From positions 2,666,001-2,730,000 of the forward strand of contig CM058234.1 in assembly GCA_030180135.1 (NCBI GenBank): a stretch of 64,000 nt of DNA, read 5' to 3'. The notes beneath the pieces were generated by a model. It worked only from the letters and a program-made list of their open reading frames with translations, had not been told where the DNA came from and searched no databases. The DNA is from Orychophragmus violaceus (Eukaryota; Streptophyta; Magnoliopsida; Brassicales; Brassicaceae). This document shows, one piece after another, positions 20,501 to 33,728 of the stretch. The position numbers were made by a program, and so were the translations under genes. Each line of letters opens with the position of its first letter. The first letter of the stretch is position 1.

Positions 20501-21556
20501 CGTTAATATGAGCTCGGTAACGTAGGGATATAATTTTGTTATAGGGTACGACATATCTATTATCCAACTTAAAGCTATTTTTTCTCAACAAACTGATTTG
20601 TTGATTCACATCTTCTATAAATTGGAAACTCTTCTTTGATAACTGAAGTCATTTCTACATGGGGTTTAGGATATAGCTTAGAGCATTTACCATTTTTCAT
20701 ACATGGTGAATTCATGTTCATAGTACAAGGTCCATGAATCATCATATCTTTAACCGCTTCATACAACTCATGATCTTCTAATTTGTCAAAAATCTGTGCA
20801 AGTATGATCTTTTCAATGTTATCGGTAGTAGAAAACTTGGAATTAGTATGCATGAAGATAAACTGTGAGCATGAGGCAGCCCACGTTTTTGAAATTCAAT
20901 TGTATACATCATTGACAAATACAAAAAGATTAAAACGAATATTAGTACATACAAAGAATTTGATCACGATTTGAAAATCCTTATTTAACATGTAATCTCA
21001 ACAGAGTAGTTCACTTACATGCCATTGTCTTTCCGAAGATATGTTTGACAATTAAATCACGCATCAAAGATTCTAGCATCAGCTTGAACATCCTACAAAG
21101 TATGTATGACCTATCATTATGTTTGAGATTGTGCTCCTTTAGAAATCTTGAGATTTCATGCCACTTAGAGTTGCATGTAAAGGTTATGAATAGATATGGG
21201 AATCCAAAATTTTTGCATATCGCCATAGCATTAGATATAGGTTCTTCATGTATCTTGCTCCACCAGTGAAAGAAGCTAGTTGATAATATCTTTTCCCTTG
21301 TTCATGCATATCAGTTGCTCCTTCACTCTCAGCTTCTTTGATGGATTCATATGAATCTGATCTCAAAAAGTCTGCTTAAGATTTAAATAACGTAACCTGT
21401 TAGACTCTATGATTGTATAGGAATAACCCAAAAACTGTAGAAACAATCGTTTATAATGCAGAACAATATGCTACTCGTTCTTTCTTTCTTGTAGACGATA
21501 AGCAAACCATTTTCTCATGCTTATAGTTTCCCTCTTGTGTTTTCCAATAGCAGGGG

Positions 21557-22286
21557 TGTTGGGATTGTGTCCTGAAATCACATTGTACTTACTCTAAAGA
21601 TAATTGTATTGTCGAGATCGGACAATTCATGTGATATTGGGTAGTCATAATGTTTTGCTAGAAACAGCTTATGACAAATGAGTTGTAACTCATTTCTAGT
21701 ATCATGTGAACCTACAGGGTCACACACCTAAGCAAGTTGGATACGCTTTGTATGGGATTGATCATTGGCATATGGTCCGATCAATGTGTATTGGATACAC
21801 ATTGAATTCGTGTTTTAAGAGGTGTGTCGATCGATGCCATTAGTGCGTCGATCGATACAAGAGGTGTGTCGATCGACACCATTGGGTGCATCGATCGACA
21901 CTAGGTCGATACCGAAACTGAAGTTACGGTTTGTAAACCGTGGGCCTATTTATAGGAGCCATGATACACGACCTAAGAGGGCGAGCCATCAGAGAGTTTT
22001 TCTTGACAGAAAAACAGACCCTCTTCCTCTAGAAACACGTAGAAATCCCAGGAGATCCGATTCCCGGCACTAGCATTCCGGCGGATTCCAGCTTGTGTGC
22101 GTGTGGACTAAGGTAGAGGCGCAGCGATTGAGGCGCTCTAGATCTCGTTTACCTGCTCCAATTTCCGCTGCCAATCTCCAGGTAAAGACGAGGTCAGTTC
22201 TTAGATTCAATAAAATAGACCCTAGATCCTAGGCTTCAGGAACAAGATGGAATTCTGAAACTGTTAGAATTGGCCGAGTTTCTTCA
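21557..22286 (+). mobile_element. Solo LTR (730 bp) inserted in the Helitron, units 1/2
   Basis: Starts TGTTGGGATTG and ends TTTCTTCA, so it has TG...CA ends. It is flanked on both sides by the 5-bp direct repeat AGGGG (21552-21556 and 22287-22291), the expected target-site duplication. No internal retrotransposon sequence remains, so this is an LTR-LTR recombination product. It interrupts the Helitron Rep frame. It carries CAATTTCCGCTGC followed by seven bases and a splice donor (CAG|GTAAAG at 22179-22187), and four TCGATCGA sites at 21827-21905. The family is probably Copia by its ends and U5 motif, but is not identified. Confidence 0.9.
21821..21912. repeat. TCGATCGA direct repeats in the solo LTR
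   Basis: Four copies of the palindrome TCGATCGA, each inside a motif like GTGTCGATCGACACC, spaced about 20-28 bases apart. They precede a TATTTATAGG box (about 21948) that could be the LTR's TATA element. The position suggests upstream promoter elements, but this is inference. The same block is at 40694-40785 and 59571-59662. Confidence 0.7.
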
Positions 22287-24361
22287 AGGGGTTGATCTTT
22301 TTATTTATTTATTCAACTCTAAATATTCTTCCCCATTTGTGAAAGTCAGTTGAAGAGCAAGATATGATGGCTGTATTTCACTTATCCTTTCAAGCATACC
22401 AATTATCTTATCCTCCAAAACAATATATCGATCGTCCATTTCCAAATCAAAATCATTTGGGATTAGGGCCGCAACTTCAGAAGTTTTAGGCGTATGATAT
22501 ATCCTTCCATCTTTCTTGCTGATCGAAATCTATTAACATATTGATTGAGTTCATCTAACATCGTGATGAAAGAGTCAATTATATGTTTCTTCAAAATCTG
22601 TTTCTTAGCACTTTTATCAGACTTCTTGTTTTTACTGCAATAAGAAGCAAAAATAGATTAATTAGTTAGTTAAATCAATGTAGACTAAGCAACATTATAA
22701 CATGGATCTTGGACAATCAAAATAAAATACGTAACCTCATAACATAATCTTTGTTGTCTATATCATTTTGAGTGTCAACAATATAGCTAGAGCTATGGGA
22801 ATTAGAGGTTTTCACCAGGTTGCGGTTTTAAACTACTCACTAAATTGTAGTTTTCACCTTAAAGCTGAAACTTTTGTGGTCCTTTTTGACGACGCGATCG
22901 ACCTTACCCCCAAGTGATGTAAAAGAGAAAACCATATTGAGTGGCATGGTATTCTCATACTAATATTTACATATTTCACTATCCTCATTAAGCAGTTTTC
23001 TCAAAAATTCTGGAGACTGTTTAAGTAGGGGCAACTCAACTTGACCATCACCACAACATAGTGTAAATTTAGCGTTCCTTTTTACTGTTTTGTTTACACG
23101 CTTACCAAACCACATTATAGCTCCACAATATTCACATGTTCTCGTAGGATCACCTTCGCCGACGTATTTTGTAAATACAGACGGTATCAGAGGTTTATAA
23201 TGATAGTTTCATATATGTTACTACTACATAGTAAATGATTCTATTTAAATAAAAATATTATACCGATAATTTTATTTTGAGCATCGTGTTTTTCCGGTTT
23301 TGTATTATGAAAAGTGTATTTAAAAATCTTGGCCATTGAACAAATTTGGTCTCGTTGTGTCTTTATTTCTTCTTCTACATTAATCTCTTCATCAGGAATG
23401 AATAATTCCGAACATGTATCATTGTCTTCACTACCGCAGTCATAAACTTGTTCAGTATAATCTTTAGTATAACCTCTGCTTATTAAGAGAACACTAATAA
23501 TGAGGTAGTAAACATATGTAGTTTATACAATATATGTCATAATCGTACTATATGAATAATATTCCTCATCTGCATAATCATCTTCATCTTCGACATGATT
23601 AAAGTCATCAATGTGCTCATGATCTGGATTTGAATTTTGCATGCAATTCTCTATCAAAAACGAAATGGCCTGTCTTTTGATCTGTTGACTTTGGTAAATA
23701 TCTTTGTATGATAAATACATTAGTGATATGAACATCCAATATCTCATTGCATATTGTACTTCCAGATGTTCCTACTTTTTTAAATTTATTGTGGGCTATT
23801 ACAAAATGATAAGTACAATAGTTATTGAATGATATCCATTTCGTAACATATTAAATGGGAAACAGATAAAATGTTCAAAATATAAAAACATGATGATGTT
23901 TGTCGTCATAAGTTTACATCCTTTTCTGAATTTGTCGCCTTCGTTTAGGTAGTACTATCGTTTGAGTTTCTACATAAATCTCATTAGCATAATTATATGT
24001 ATAACAAAATAACGTCAAATTCAAACTATGTAAATCACATATTAGTAAAAGTAGGTAGATTTACTAATATATGTTCCATCTTCTTGCAAACCTTATCAAT
24101 ATAAGTTATTTACCCATGTTTGAACACTTGGATTGTGTAGATGTATCGAAACTCCTTTGGCGGTATGATTGCACCTTTGCTCAGCCACCATCAAGTATGT
24201 TTGTAATATCTCCTAAAATTCTACCGAAAACACATGAAGTTGGAATGGAATTAGGTATTTTTCTGTGAAATAAATTCATCATATACATTCTGAAAAGCAC
24301 TCTCCTTCGTAGTCCTCTTCCGTTTTTGTGATTCCCCAATTTTGTATTTTTTTGCTTCCAT

Positions 24362-25409
24362 TTCGACAATGTTCTTCATCAACAATGCATTTTTCAAATC
24401 TGATATGTTATAGATTTTGCAGAATGAAGTCTCTAGGGTGAACCAATTAATCTTAGTAAAATATTAGAAAAAATCCATAAGTAAAATATACGTTTTAAGT
24501 ATATTTAGGATAGTTTGTTTTAGTTATTTGATTTATCAAATGTCTATTAAACTACCCTTAATACTACCATATGCCTATTGTTATATACATCCATTGGTAA
24601 TCGAACTTATCAGAATCCTTTCAGGTAATTGTGTTGTCTGGTTAGTATGACATGTGTTGAAAATTTTGATGGTTCTCAATTTTAGTTTAATTAAATTTGT
24701 AAGTTAAAAACTTATAAACACTTTATGATATTCACAATTTAATGATTAAATTTTCTAACTTTTACAGGTCTCTTTCTGATCTTATATATATATAGAAGAA
24801 GGACATTTGAATCAATGGAGAATGATGACCACTTCATCTCACAGACCAAATAGTGAGTTTTCTATTGAACCAAATATATTTTGTAGTGAATTAGGAATGC
24901 AATCTTATAACTGATAGATAGGTTAGGTTACTCGGATTTGATATTAGGTATGCATGTTTAGGTAAGTAAAAACCATTATTATAATTAAAATAATAAACAA
25001 TAACTCAAAGTTAACATAACTAAAGTTAACTAAAAGTTTTTGAAAAACCAATAAAACCAAAACAAATTAAAAATGACGTCAAAAATAAAACAAAAACAAA
25101 AACAAAAACTATGTCCATGTTTGAAAAAGCTGATTCATCTTTTCTTTGTTTTCAACTCGTCCTCAGTCATCTTTTAGAATTTTATTCTTTTGGTGCATTG
25201 CTTCTTTGGTGTCGAAGTAAGGTCATAAGCATGCCCATTTTCTTCACCTGAATGTTTTGAGGAAGGTGTGGTTCATCAGTGTTTTCTTGAATGTCCATAA
25301 AAAGTAGAGATTCCTTGTGTAGGTTTTAAAATTAAATGGATCAAAATAGGATACCAAAATATTGTTACCTAAAATGTAGATGTTGATTAATGAAGGTATA
25401 CTATTTAGA
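24362..25409. other. Noncoding stretch beyond the Helitron 5' side (unit 2)
   Basis: Copy of 5483-6530, with the same candidate Helitron 5' end (24782-24798) and no gene. The same stretch follows in unit 3 (43235-44282) and unit 4 (62114-63170). Confidence 0.4.
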
Positions 25410-25897
25410 ATTATCTATAGAAATAGTATAACTTATCAATTGTTATGTTTCTAAATTTTTAATGGAATATTAATGTTTGTTTCCTAGTTAAGTGATTTTC
25501 GGAATTTAAAATTAAGCAATCTCGATTTCAAATGTATATTTACTATATTTATATTTAATATTATCTATAGAGTATAACTTCGCAGTTATTAGGTTTCTAA
25601 TTTTTTCTAAAACTAATAATGTTTGTTACATAGTTAAAAGATTTTCGAAATCAATGGTTGTGACTGTATGTAGATTTTCTTATTTCCAAATGAAGCAATA
25701 TCGATTTCAGTTAGCAAGGCATATTTAATATTCAGGTTTTTAGGATTATTTATAAAGTATAATTAGCAGTTATCATGTTTCAAAGTTTTTTAAAAACTAT
25801 TAATGTTTGTTACCTAGTTAAGATTTTCGGAATTAAAGGTTTTAACTATATGTAGATTTCAGAATTCAAATGAAGCAACCTCTATTTAATATAGCAA

Positions 25898-26949
25898 GAC
25901 ATATTTAATATTTATTAGTTGTTTGGAAATCAGTTTTGTATCATTATATATACATAATATAAGTATATGTATAACCATTAAAAATGTATACCCATAAGAT
26001 ATATAAACTATTATTTAAATATTTAGTACGTATATTAGTTTCATTGCTACATAATTGAAAAAGAAAAAACATATGTGAAGTATACATGCAGATGACCGAA
26101 GAGGGCATAATATATCATATAGCAAGGCATATATAATATTTATTGGTTGTTTGGAAATCGGTTTTTGTATCATTATATATATACATAATATAAGTTTATG
26201 TATAACTATTAAAAAATGTAGACCCATAAAATATAAAAACTATTATTTAAGTATTTAGTATGTATATTAGTTTGAATTTATTATATAGTAAGTATAATAT
26301 ATTTCCATATTTGTTTAGGTTAAATTTTAATTGCTACATAATTAAAAAAGCATAAAATATGTGAAGTATGCATGCAGATGACGGAAGAGGAATATTTAAT
26401 ATTTGTTAGTTGTTTGAAAATCGGTTTTTGTATCATTATATATATACATAATATAAGTATATATAACCATTAAAAATGTAGGCCCATAAGATATATAAAA
26501 ACTATTATTTAAATATTTAGTATGTATATTAGTTTTAATTTATTATACAGTAAGTATAATATATTTTCATTTTTGTGTAGGCAAAATTTTCATTGCTACA
26601 TAATTTAAAAAGCAAAAAATATGTGAAGTATGCATGCAGATGACCGAAAAGGGCATAATATATCATATAGCAAGGCATATTTAATATTTATTAGTTGTTT
26701 GGAAATCTGTTATTATATCATTATGTATACATGATATAAGCATATTTTTAACTATTTAAAAATGTAGATCCATAAGATATATAAAAACTATTGTTTAAAT
26801 ATTTAGTATGTATATTAGTTTGAATTTATTATACAGTAAATATAATATATTTCACATCTGTGTAGGTTATATTTTCTACATAATTGAAAAAACAAAAAAT
26901 ATTTGAAGTATGCATGGAGATGACCTAAGATGGCATAATATATTATATA
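25898..26949. repeat. Tandem array of four repeats of about 230-280 bp (unit 2)
   Basis: Copy of the block at 7019-8070, differing by a few single bases (for example AAAAAGAAAAAA instead of a pure A run near 26062). Confidence 0.85.
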
Positions 26950-27602
26950 CCCGTATAATATGAAATGTTATGGTCTAATATGAAATGTATACATGAACAA
27001 ATGTTACTTTTTCAGACTCTATTTTTGTAATAGCATTGATATTAGACAATATGATTACACGAAAACCTTCTTTTATTATTTTATTTTTTTCTTTTATCTT
27101 CGTAGTATATATGATAGATTTAGTTCAGTTATATATATTTTCTAACTCTAATCCCTTTTAGTCGAAAATTTTTAGTCGAACTTTCGACTAAAATAAAATC
27201 ACTTTATAACCCAGATCGAACTAAACCAAACTAAATTAAATTGAACTAAACTAAATTCAAACCGAACACAATATATATAAACCAAAACTTGTTATGTTGA
27301 GTTTGACTGTAGTTTTATAGGATCAAATTAACCAAACCAAGCCTAGACCAAACTCATAACAAATCCGAAATAATTTGACAATATCAAAAATTAGTTTATT
27401 GCGGAAATTTAGCAGAAAATCTCAATACATCAGAAATGTTTTGAGAAAATTTTCAGTCTCTAGAGATCTAAGCCTCAACAGAAAACTGAAGGAAATCTGA
27501 GAAACATTATCCAGAAAACTGATGGAAATGAAAAAAGACATTTTAAACTGAAGAAAAAAGGACAAACGGATAAAGTTTTTTTGTTGTTGTTGAGAAGACA
27601 AG

Positions 27603-29652
27603 TCAATGTTCCTCGTCAACTATTTCAGGTTCAGTGCTGAAAGCTAGGGCTTCAGCGTAGATGAACTCCTTAATCTGCTCCTCTGTGAATGGATATTCCT
27701 CGAAATCGAAGAAGGGCGTCGTGCACACTGGTTCATCTTCAGGGTCGTGCCAAGTTTTGAAATATGGATGAGAAATCGCTTCATCAACTGCACATAGGGC
27801 AAGAAAATAGCGATATAAGAGTCTAAATCAAGACTGCAAAGAGTCTCAAGAGAATGTGCTCTGAACGTACTAACCTGTGATTCTCTTCCTAGGGTCAAAC
27901 TTGAGCATCTTCTCCATCAAGTCAATAGCTAAGTAAGGCACGTTTGGGAAATTTTCAAAGAAAGATTGGCGAGAAAAACTAGGAAGTCGCCTTAAATATC
28001 GCTTAGCATATTCATTCAACGATCCAAGGTCTTCTTCTGATGGAGATCCTATGAACTGCAAATCAAAGTGCAAGACTTTATCTTCTAAGTATGTTAAGAG
28101 ACAGAACAAGGGTTTAACTTAAACTTTATTTACCTCAAGAATCAAACGAAGCTGATGAGCAGGATCTCTACCGGGGAAGATCGGTAGGCGAGTCAACAGC
28201 TCCAAGAAAATACAGCCAACAGACCAGATATCTACAGCTGAAGTATAAGCAGAAGAGTTCAACAGAAGTTCCGGTGCACGGTACCATCTTGTGACAACAT
28301 ACTGAGTCATTGCATGACCCTCTGAAGTAGCACGAGCAAGACCGAAGTCACCGATCTTTAACGTACATTCCTCATTCACGAGGAGATTGCTTGGTTTTAA
28401 ATCTCTATGTAACACATTGGCTGAGTGAATGTACTTTAGTCCGCGCAGGATTTGGTACAATAAATACTGCAAAAAATGTAAAAATTAACACTTTCAAGCT
28501 CTCTAAACAAATGATTTAAGCTAAGTAAATAAAAATATATATATATCAAACTCAAACCTCGATATGATCTGGCCCTAGTTCTTGACCGGAGTATATGATT
28601 TTATGAAGGTCAGTGTCCATCCGTTCATATGCAATGTATACATCTTCAAAAGCATCTTTCTGAGGAGGCAATATTATGTCTTTGATTCCAATAATCTATC
28701 AAAATGGTATTTACTTAGATATTAGGTATTTAATGTTTTGTTTTAAACCAATTTTTTTTTGATGAAATCATACTGACATTTTCATGCTCCAAGTGACGAA
28801 GAAGCTTGATTTCACGGAGAGTTCTCTTTGCTTGGACATTGTTTTCAAATGCATGAAGTATTTTCTTTATTGCTACATTTTCATTGGTCTCCGAGTCCAT
28901 TGCAGAACTGTTAAAAACAATAAAAATGAATTAAATTATACTAATTTGTTAATGATATTCATCTTGTGCCCGGGGTTCAAACCCTTTTTAATACGAAGAA
29001 GTAAATCTTTAAATTGAATTATCTAAAAGCTAATTTTGGATCTAAAACCCGAAATTTTCACAATATTCATAAAAAATCAGCGCAACCAGAATTAGAACAC
29101 AAAGATCACATAATGGTTTTTTTTTTTTTACAATATTCATCAAAAAGACATATCTCAAACTTGTCCGAGGTTCAATTCTAATGAAATGTAAAAAGTGTTC
29201 AAAAACAATATATATTGCATCAAAACTTCCAGATTCTTACAAAATTTTAAGAGTTCCACTAATATATATAGGATGGATATATATGTGTGTTATGAAAGTT
29301 GGATAATTTCTCATAAACCCTAAACATGAAAATAAGGATGGATGTCCTCTTTCAGAATTGAAGTTTCACTGAAGAAAATTTTACAGAAAATTACAAGTAT
29401 GTTATAAGGACATTACCAGACGAGGCCATAAGCACCTCTGCCAAGAGGTATGATCGGTGGCTTATACTTAGCGGTGAGCTCAAAGCTATTAGCACCTATG
29501 TTGTATTGTATGTATCTGCCGTCATGGCTGGGAATGGCAGGATACTTCTCAACCGCGAGGACTTCAGGTGACACTTCAGGTGACGTAGACGACTGAGCGT
29601 CGGTAACTTCGCCGTCAGTTTCCATCGTCTTTGCATCATTAGTTGGGGCCAT
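27603..29652 (-). CDS. MPK10: MAP kinase, MPK10-like (copy 2), six exons, 400 aa
   Basis: Second copy of the gene at 8722-10771. Exons: 29652-29417, 28907-28778, 28695-28558, 28466-28134, 28055-27875, 27787-27603. The coding segments I compared are identical to copy 1, including the TQY activation loop. Differences are confined to introns: a shorter T run (13) and an extra A (AATAAAAATG) in intron 1, and a TA-repeat change in intron 3. It lies 18,881 bp from copy 1 in the same orientation and carries the same promoter sequence, so all copies could be expressed. Confidence 0.93.
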
Positions 29653-29733
29653 GACTGCTCAAATTCTTACAGTTTGGGTGTAAGTATTTGTTTTCTCTTT
29701 CAAAAGAAATGGTGAGAATAGGCAACATATATA

Positions 29734-31907
29734 GTGACTGAGCTGTGTAAGCATTGGTTGTTTAACTTTTTTGACACAGATAGATCCAAAATAAGAGTTT
29801 TTGGTCATGTTTTACTATTTTCAAGTAAGTTATTAATTTATAATCTTTCTTAAAAACAGTTTTAATTTATAGAAACAAAGTATTATTTTTTTCTTCAAAA
29901 TTAATAGCAATGTTCTGTCAATTCCTATCCTACACACTGTTAACTTTAGCTTAGTCCCTTTATATATACATATATATTCAGAAATTCTCATGACATCTTG
30001 GCACTAACTTTATTTTTATAAAAATATATCATTGAGTGATAAATAAACCTACAAAATAATTTAGGAACACGAATTTTAGTAAATTTTAATACTTTTAAGT
30101 AAATTATTATTTGTAGAATGCTGTTAATTTATTTTCCTTATATATTATTTACCCGTTAGTTTGTTTAGCTATATTATTTTATGTGAATTTCTTGATAAAA
30201 TAGTTATTTGTATAATGATATGAAATGCTAAATAAATCTATAAAAATCTAAAATGAGTTTGATAGTTTTTTTATATTTTAAAATAAATTTAGTTTCCACA
30301 AAATGTTACTGTCAATCCATTTTTCTTATGAAATGTTAACTTTAAGATATATCCACATGAATTTTATGAATTTAATTATTGATAAAAATTAAAATATAAC
30401 AATATGTTTGTAGAATGATAAATAAATTTACAAAACTATCATTTTTTCATAAATACAATAAAAAGGTTAAAAAAAACATTTTGTATAGAATATCTTTGAA
30501 AATTTTATAATTTTACTTAAACCATATCCATATTTTTTTCTGTTTCTTAAGCTTAAGTTTAATTCTTTATTTTTGATTATTTTATACTAACAAATTACGT
30601 TTACCAATTTTCAATTATAATTTAGTTATAATTTTTTTTTAAAAAGAACAAAACAATTTTTAATGCCACCAGCTGGCTTTTATTTGTTTTTTTTGGTATT
30701 GGCAGACTTTGTAATTTTTTAAAAAAAATATCTCTAAGATAAAAGAAAATTATATAATGAATTTAATATGAACATGGTAACAAAGTTCTGATACACCTCC
30801 TTTAATTTCATTTCCAAACAAACAAAAACTTTTGGAATTTTTTTTTACTTTACATTTCCTTTTTTCATTATAAATATTACTATACAAAATTATTGGGGCT
30901 GAATTTAGTATAGTAATATTTAAAAAAGAATCTTAATTTTATTTGTTATTTATTATACAATAGGAAACCTATATAATATCCAGGAAGGTATTGATTTATT
31001 ATAATTTTAGTTTGAATTTGTTTGCAAGTATATTAGATGCTAAAATTGGTTGTTTACTATACCATCTCTTTCATTTACAGAATAAAATATTATTTTTTCC
31101 CACAAAATTTGATCATTTCCTTTTTTACACTTGTTTTCTTTTTGGTAATGATATGGTTCATATGACAGCTTGACAAAAAACCAAACACATAAAATTACAG
31201 CTACAACAAATTTCTAAGTTATTAAATGGTAAGATTTGACCCAAAAAAAGTTATTAAATGGTAAAATTTGATTGATATTCTAATTAATATATATGACAAA
31301 TACATAAAATTTATTAACAAAAAGGGAGTCAAGCAATCCAATGATCAATAAATGTTATACTTATCTTCTTTTTTCTTTATCTATATTGCCACGTGTCTCC
31401 AAAAAAATTTTACTCACTTTGCGTAAGAGCTTTACAATCAACAATAAAAGCCTGTTAAATCAATTTTCTACGCCCAGTAACAAACTCAGGTTCAATCTAT
31501 TACTAAGGTTCTAAATGGTGCCGTCTAAAAAACGTTTTTCAAATGCGTTTTTTGAAAACTATTTCTAAGTTACCAATCATATAAATATTTTTTGTAATTG
31601 GCGTTTTTCTAAAAAGTTGTTAACATTTTTCTAATTAAATGAAAAACCGCACTTTTTCCGCAAATGCATTTTTTTGAACCATACCGCACTTAAACCGCAC
31701 TTTAAAGTCATCCCGAAAAACGAGATTACCATTCGAGGCCAATTTAAACTTATAAGATAATAGGCCTTCTCACAACATAAATATACTAAACGACAAAACT
31801 CATATGTGTTCCGTTTATCTCTTAACACGACTCATTTCATTTCGTGTTTCATGTTCTTTTCAACGATCTACAAGGTACTCCGGGCAGAAGGTTTTGATTT
31901 TTTCCGG
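29734..31907. other. AT-rich region upstream of MPK10 copy 2
   Basis: Copy of 10853-13027; only homopolymer lengths differ noticeably. No gene seen. Confidence 0.5.
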
Positions 31908-32345
31908 ATGTCTGAAACTTCACAAGTCCCATACGCGTTTAGTCTAGAAAAGGTTAAGAAGACGCTATGGAGGGGGGGGGGAGCACATGGTGGGACAGCT
32001 GCACATTCATTAACAATGGTGAAGGGGAAGCAAGTTAGAAGAGTGCAGCAGAAGCTTTACAACAAGCAGCAAAGTGCAATTGGTATCGAGTCACATGACA
32101 ATGTGTCTGTTGAAGAGCTATCGACACACGACATGGTATAGCCACCAAACGACATGGATGATTCTAAGGAATACATCATACGCGTACCTAAGAAGGGTGT
32201 GAGTACGGACGGACGCATAGTTGCTCACACATTCTCCACACTTTTTCTGCATAATTCGGTGATAGCTGACGATGCTTTTAGGCATGGGCATTTTAACCGG
32301 AACCGATTAACCGACCCAAAACTAATTAAATTATATAGTATTTAA
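31908..32345 (+). pseudogene. Unidentified gene fragment with a G run (unit 2)
   Basis: Same fragment; the G run is 10 long, which keeps both halves in frame up to the TAG at about 32139-32141. Confidence 0.5.
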
Positions 32346-33728
32346 CCGATAGGTAATTTATTTTGGAACCGTGAGTATTAGTAATATCCGAAACCGAACC
32401 TAGAAGATCAAGATCAAAGAAGGAGAAGCACAAGTCCAATAAAGACAAACACTATAGCAAAAGTAAAGACGAAACCAATGGCCCCCTACCACTCTCTAGA
32501 TTCTTTGGAAATGTAAAGAATTGCCATTGAAGAACCATTGCAAGAATTAGATCGTCCTCAATCAAAACTCAAATTCTCAAAAAGTAGGATATGATATTTT
32601 CTTCTATTATATTTTTGACAGTATCTCATGTATTATTATTTGTTGGACTGAAAGTTACAATAATGCCCACAAAATATAAGTTTTCTTTTTATTAGTTCTT
32701 TGCTTAAAGATTATTAAGGTGGATAGAAAACCGAATCATACCAGACTGAACTAACTGAATTAAAACCGATTCAAAACCAAACCATAAAGTGTACATAAAC
32801 TATATTTATGCTTTACTCAATATGAATTGTTGTGACTGAATTGTTCAAACTTAACCTCTAAATAAACTAATGTGTTTATTTATAAATGATTATATTTTGA
32901 TATGCGCCAAAAAAGCGCGGGTTTATTTTTTATTTTAAAAAAGTTTGAATGATATTTTTTATTGTTACGTTTTGAGCTATTTATTTTGTTATAAATAACT
33001 GAAAATTAACATGATTATGAACAAAATGCCGAATAGCATTTTGATAATTAAGTTTTAAGCAATTTAATTTGTTATAAATAATTGAAAATTAAGATGATTA
33101 TGAACGAAATGCCGAATAACATTTTACAATTTTAATTATTTGAGTTCATCTCAGTGAAAATTGAATTATTAGAGTCAGAAACGCATTATATAATTGTAGT
33201 TGCTTCAGTTTATATTATTATTTATTGCACTCACATTAATTTATTTAAAATTTTATATAATAACTCAATTTAAATAGAAAATATTTGTAATAATAGTTTA
33301 TATTGTCTAATCCCAATTATATAATAATGTGAATAGCTAATAATTAAGGGTTCATTTAAATTATTTGTTTTGAAATATAAATTATGTTTTGGATGTATTT
33401 TTATTTACATTTTCTATCTCTCAACATTGATATTAATTTTATTTCTTTTCAATGATTTATAGTATTAATAACATATAATTAAAAAACTTTATTCAGCCCA
33501 AAATACTTTCTTTTTCAGGCCCAAAATTGTTTTTGCTGTTTTGCATGTATTTTTATTAACGTTATTTGGTTTCCGACCCAAAATTATAATGAATCAGACC
33601 CAATCGAGAATCCCTTTAATATTGTATATGGCCCAGTAACCCATTACAATCGATTCTTCTTAGGCAAAAAATCAGACAAAAATCTTTGAGGGTTTCTTCA
33701 TATTTTATTCGACAAATAAAAATGTAAA

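Larger units (their letters stand above)
3314..22192. repeat. Array unit 1 (18,879 bp direct repeat)
   Basis: First unit of a head-to-tail array. The sequence starting GTCAGTTCTTAGATTC recurs at 22193, 41066 and 59943, giving periods of 18,879, 18,873 and 18,877 bp. The unit start is arbitrary: it is set by the Copia insertion at 3313, which cuts into the solo LTR of this repeat. Unit 1 differs from unit 2 mainly in homopolymer lengths plus a few substitutions and a 4-bp indel near 17240. It contains MPK10 copy 1. Confidence 0.97.
17762..24361 (-). pseudogene. Helitron Rep-helicase pseudogene spanning units 1 and 2, split by a solo LTR
   Basis: Rolling-circle Rep fused to a Pif1-like helicase, read right to left. 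The zinc finger is at about 23110-23140 and ISEIQPSYLALQ at about 22345-22380. Then comes the solo LTR (21557-22286). The frame resumes with ETISMRKWFAYRLQERKNE, a stop, then IIESNRLRYLNLKQ and a frameshift. Rep core: FTGGARYMKNLY near 21250, FITFTCNSKWHE near 21160, GLPHAH with the HUH-type His pair at 20865-20873, and KYLFKYINK with the two Tyr at 20454-20471. Helicase: AHSRFGIPI near 19030, Walker B IIWDEA at 18935-18955, and C-terminus KKGLKILIVDKDGKPQ ending at the stop at 17762. The Walker A motif reads GGTWKP where GGTGKT is expected. Several stops and frameshifts make it inactive. Confidence 0.9.

Noticed and set aside
20783..21269. Plus-strand frames over the Rep core
   Set aside because: Shadows of the Helitron Rep sequence, whose minus-strand reading matches the family.
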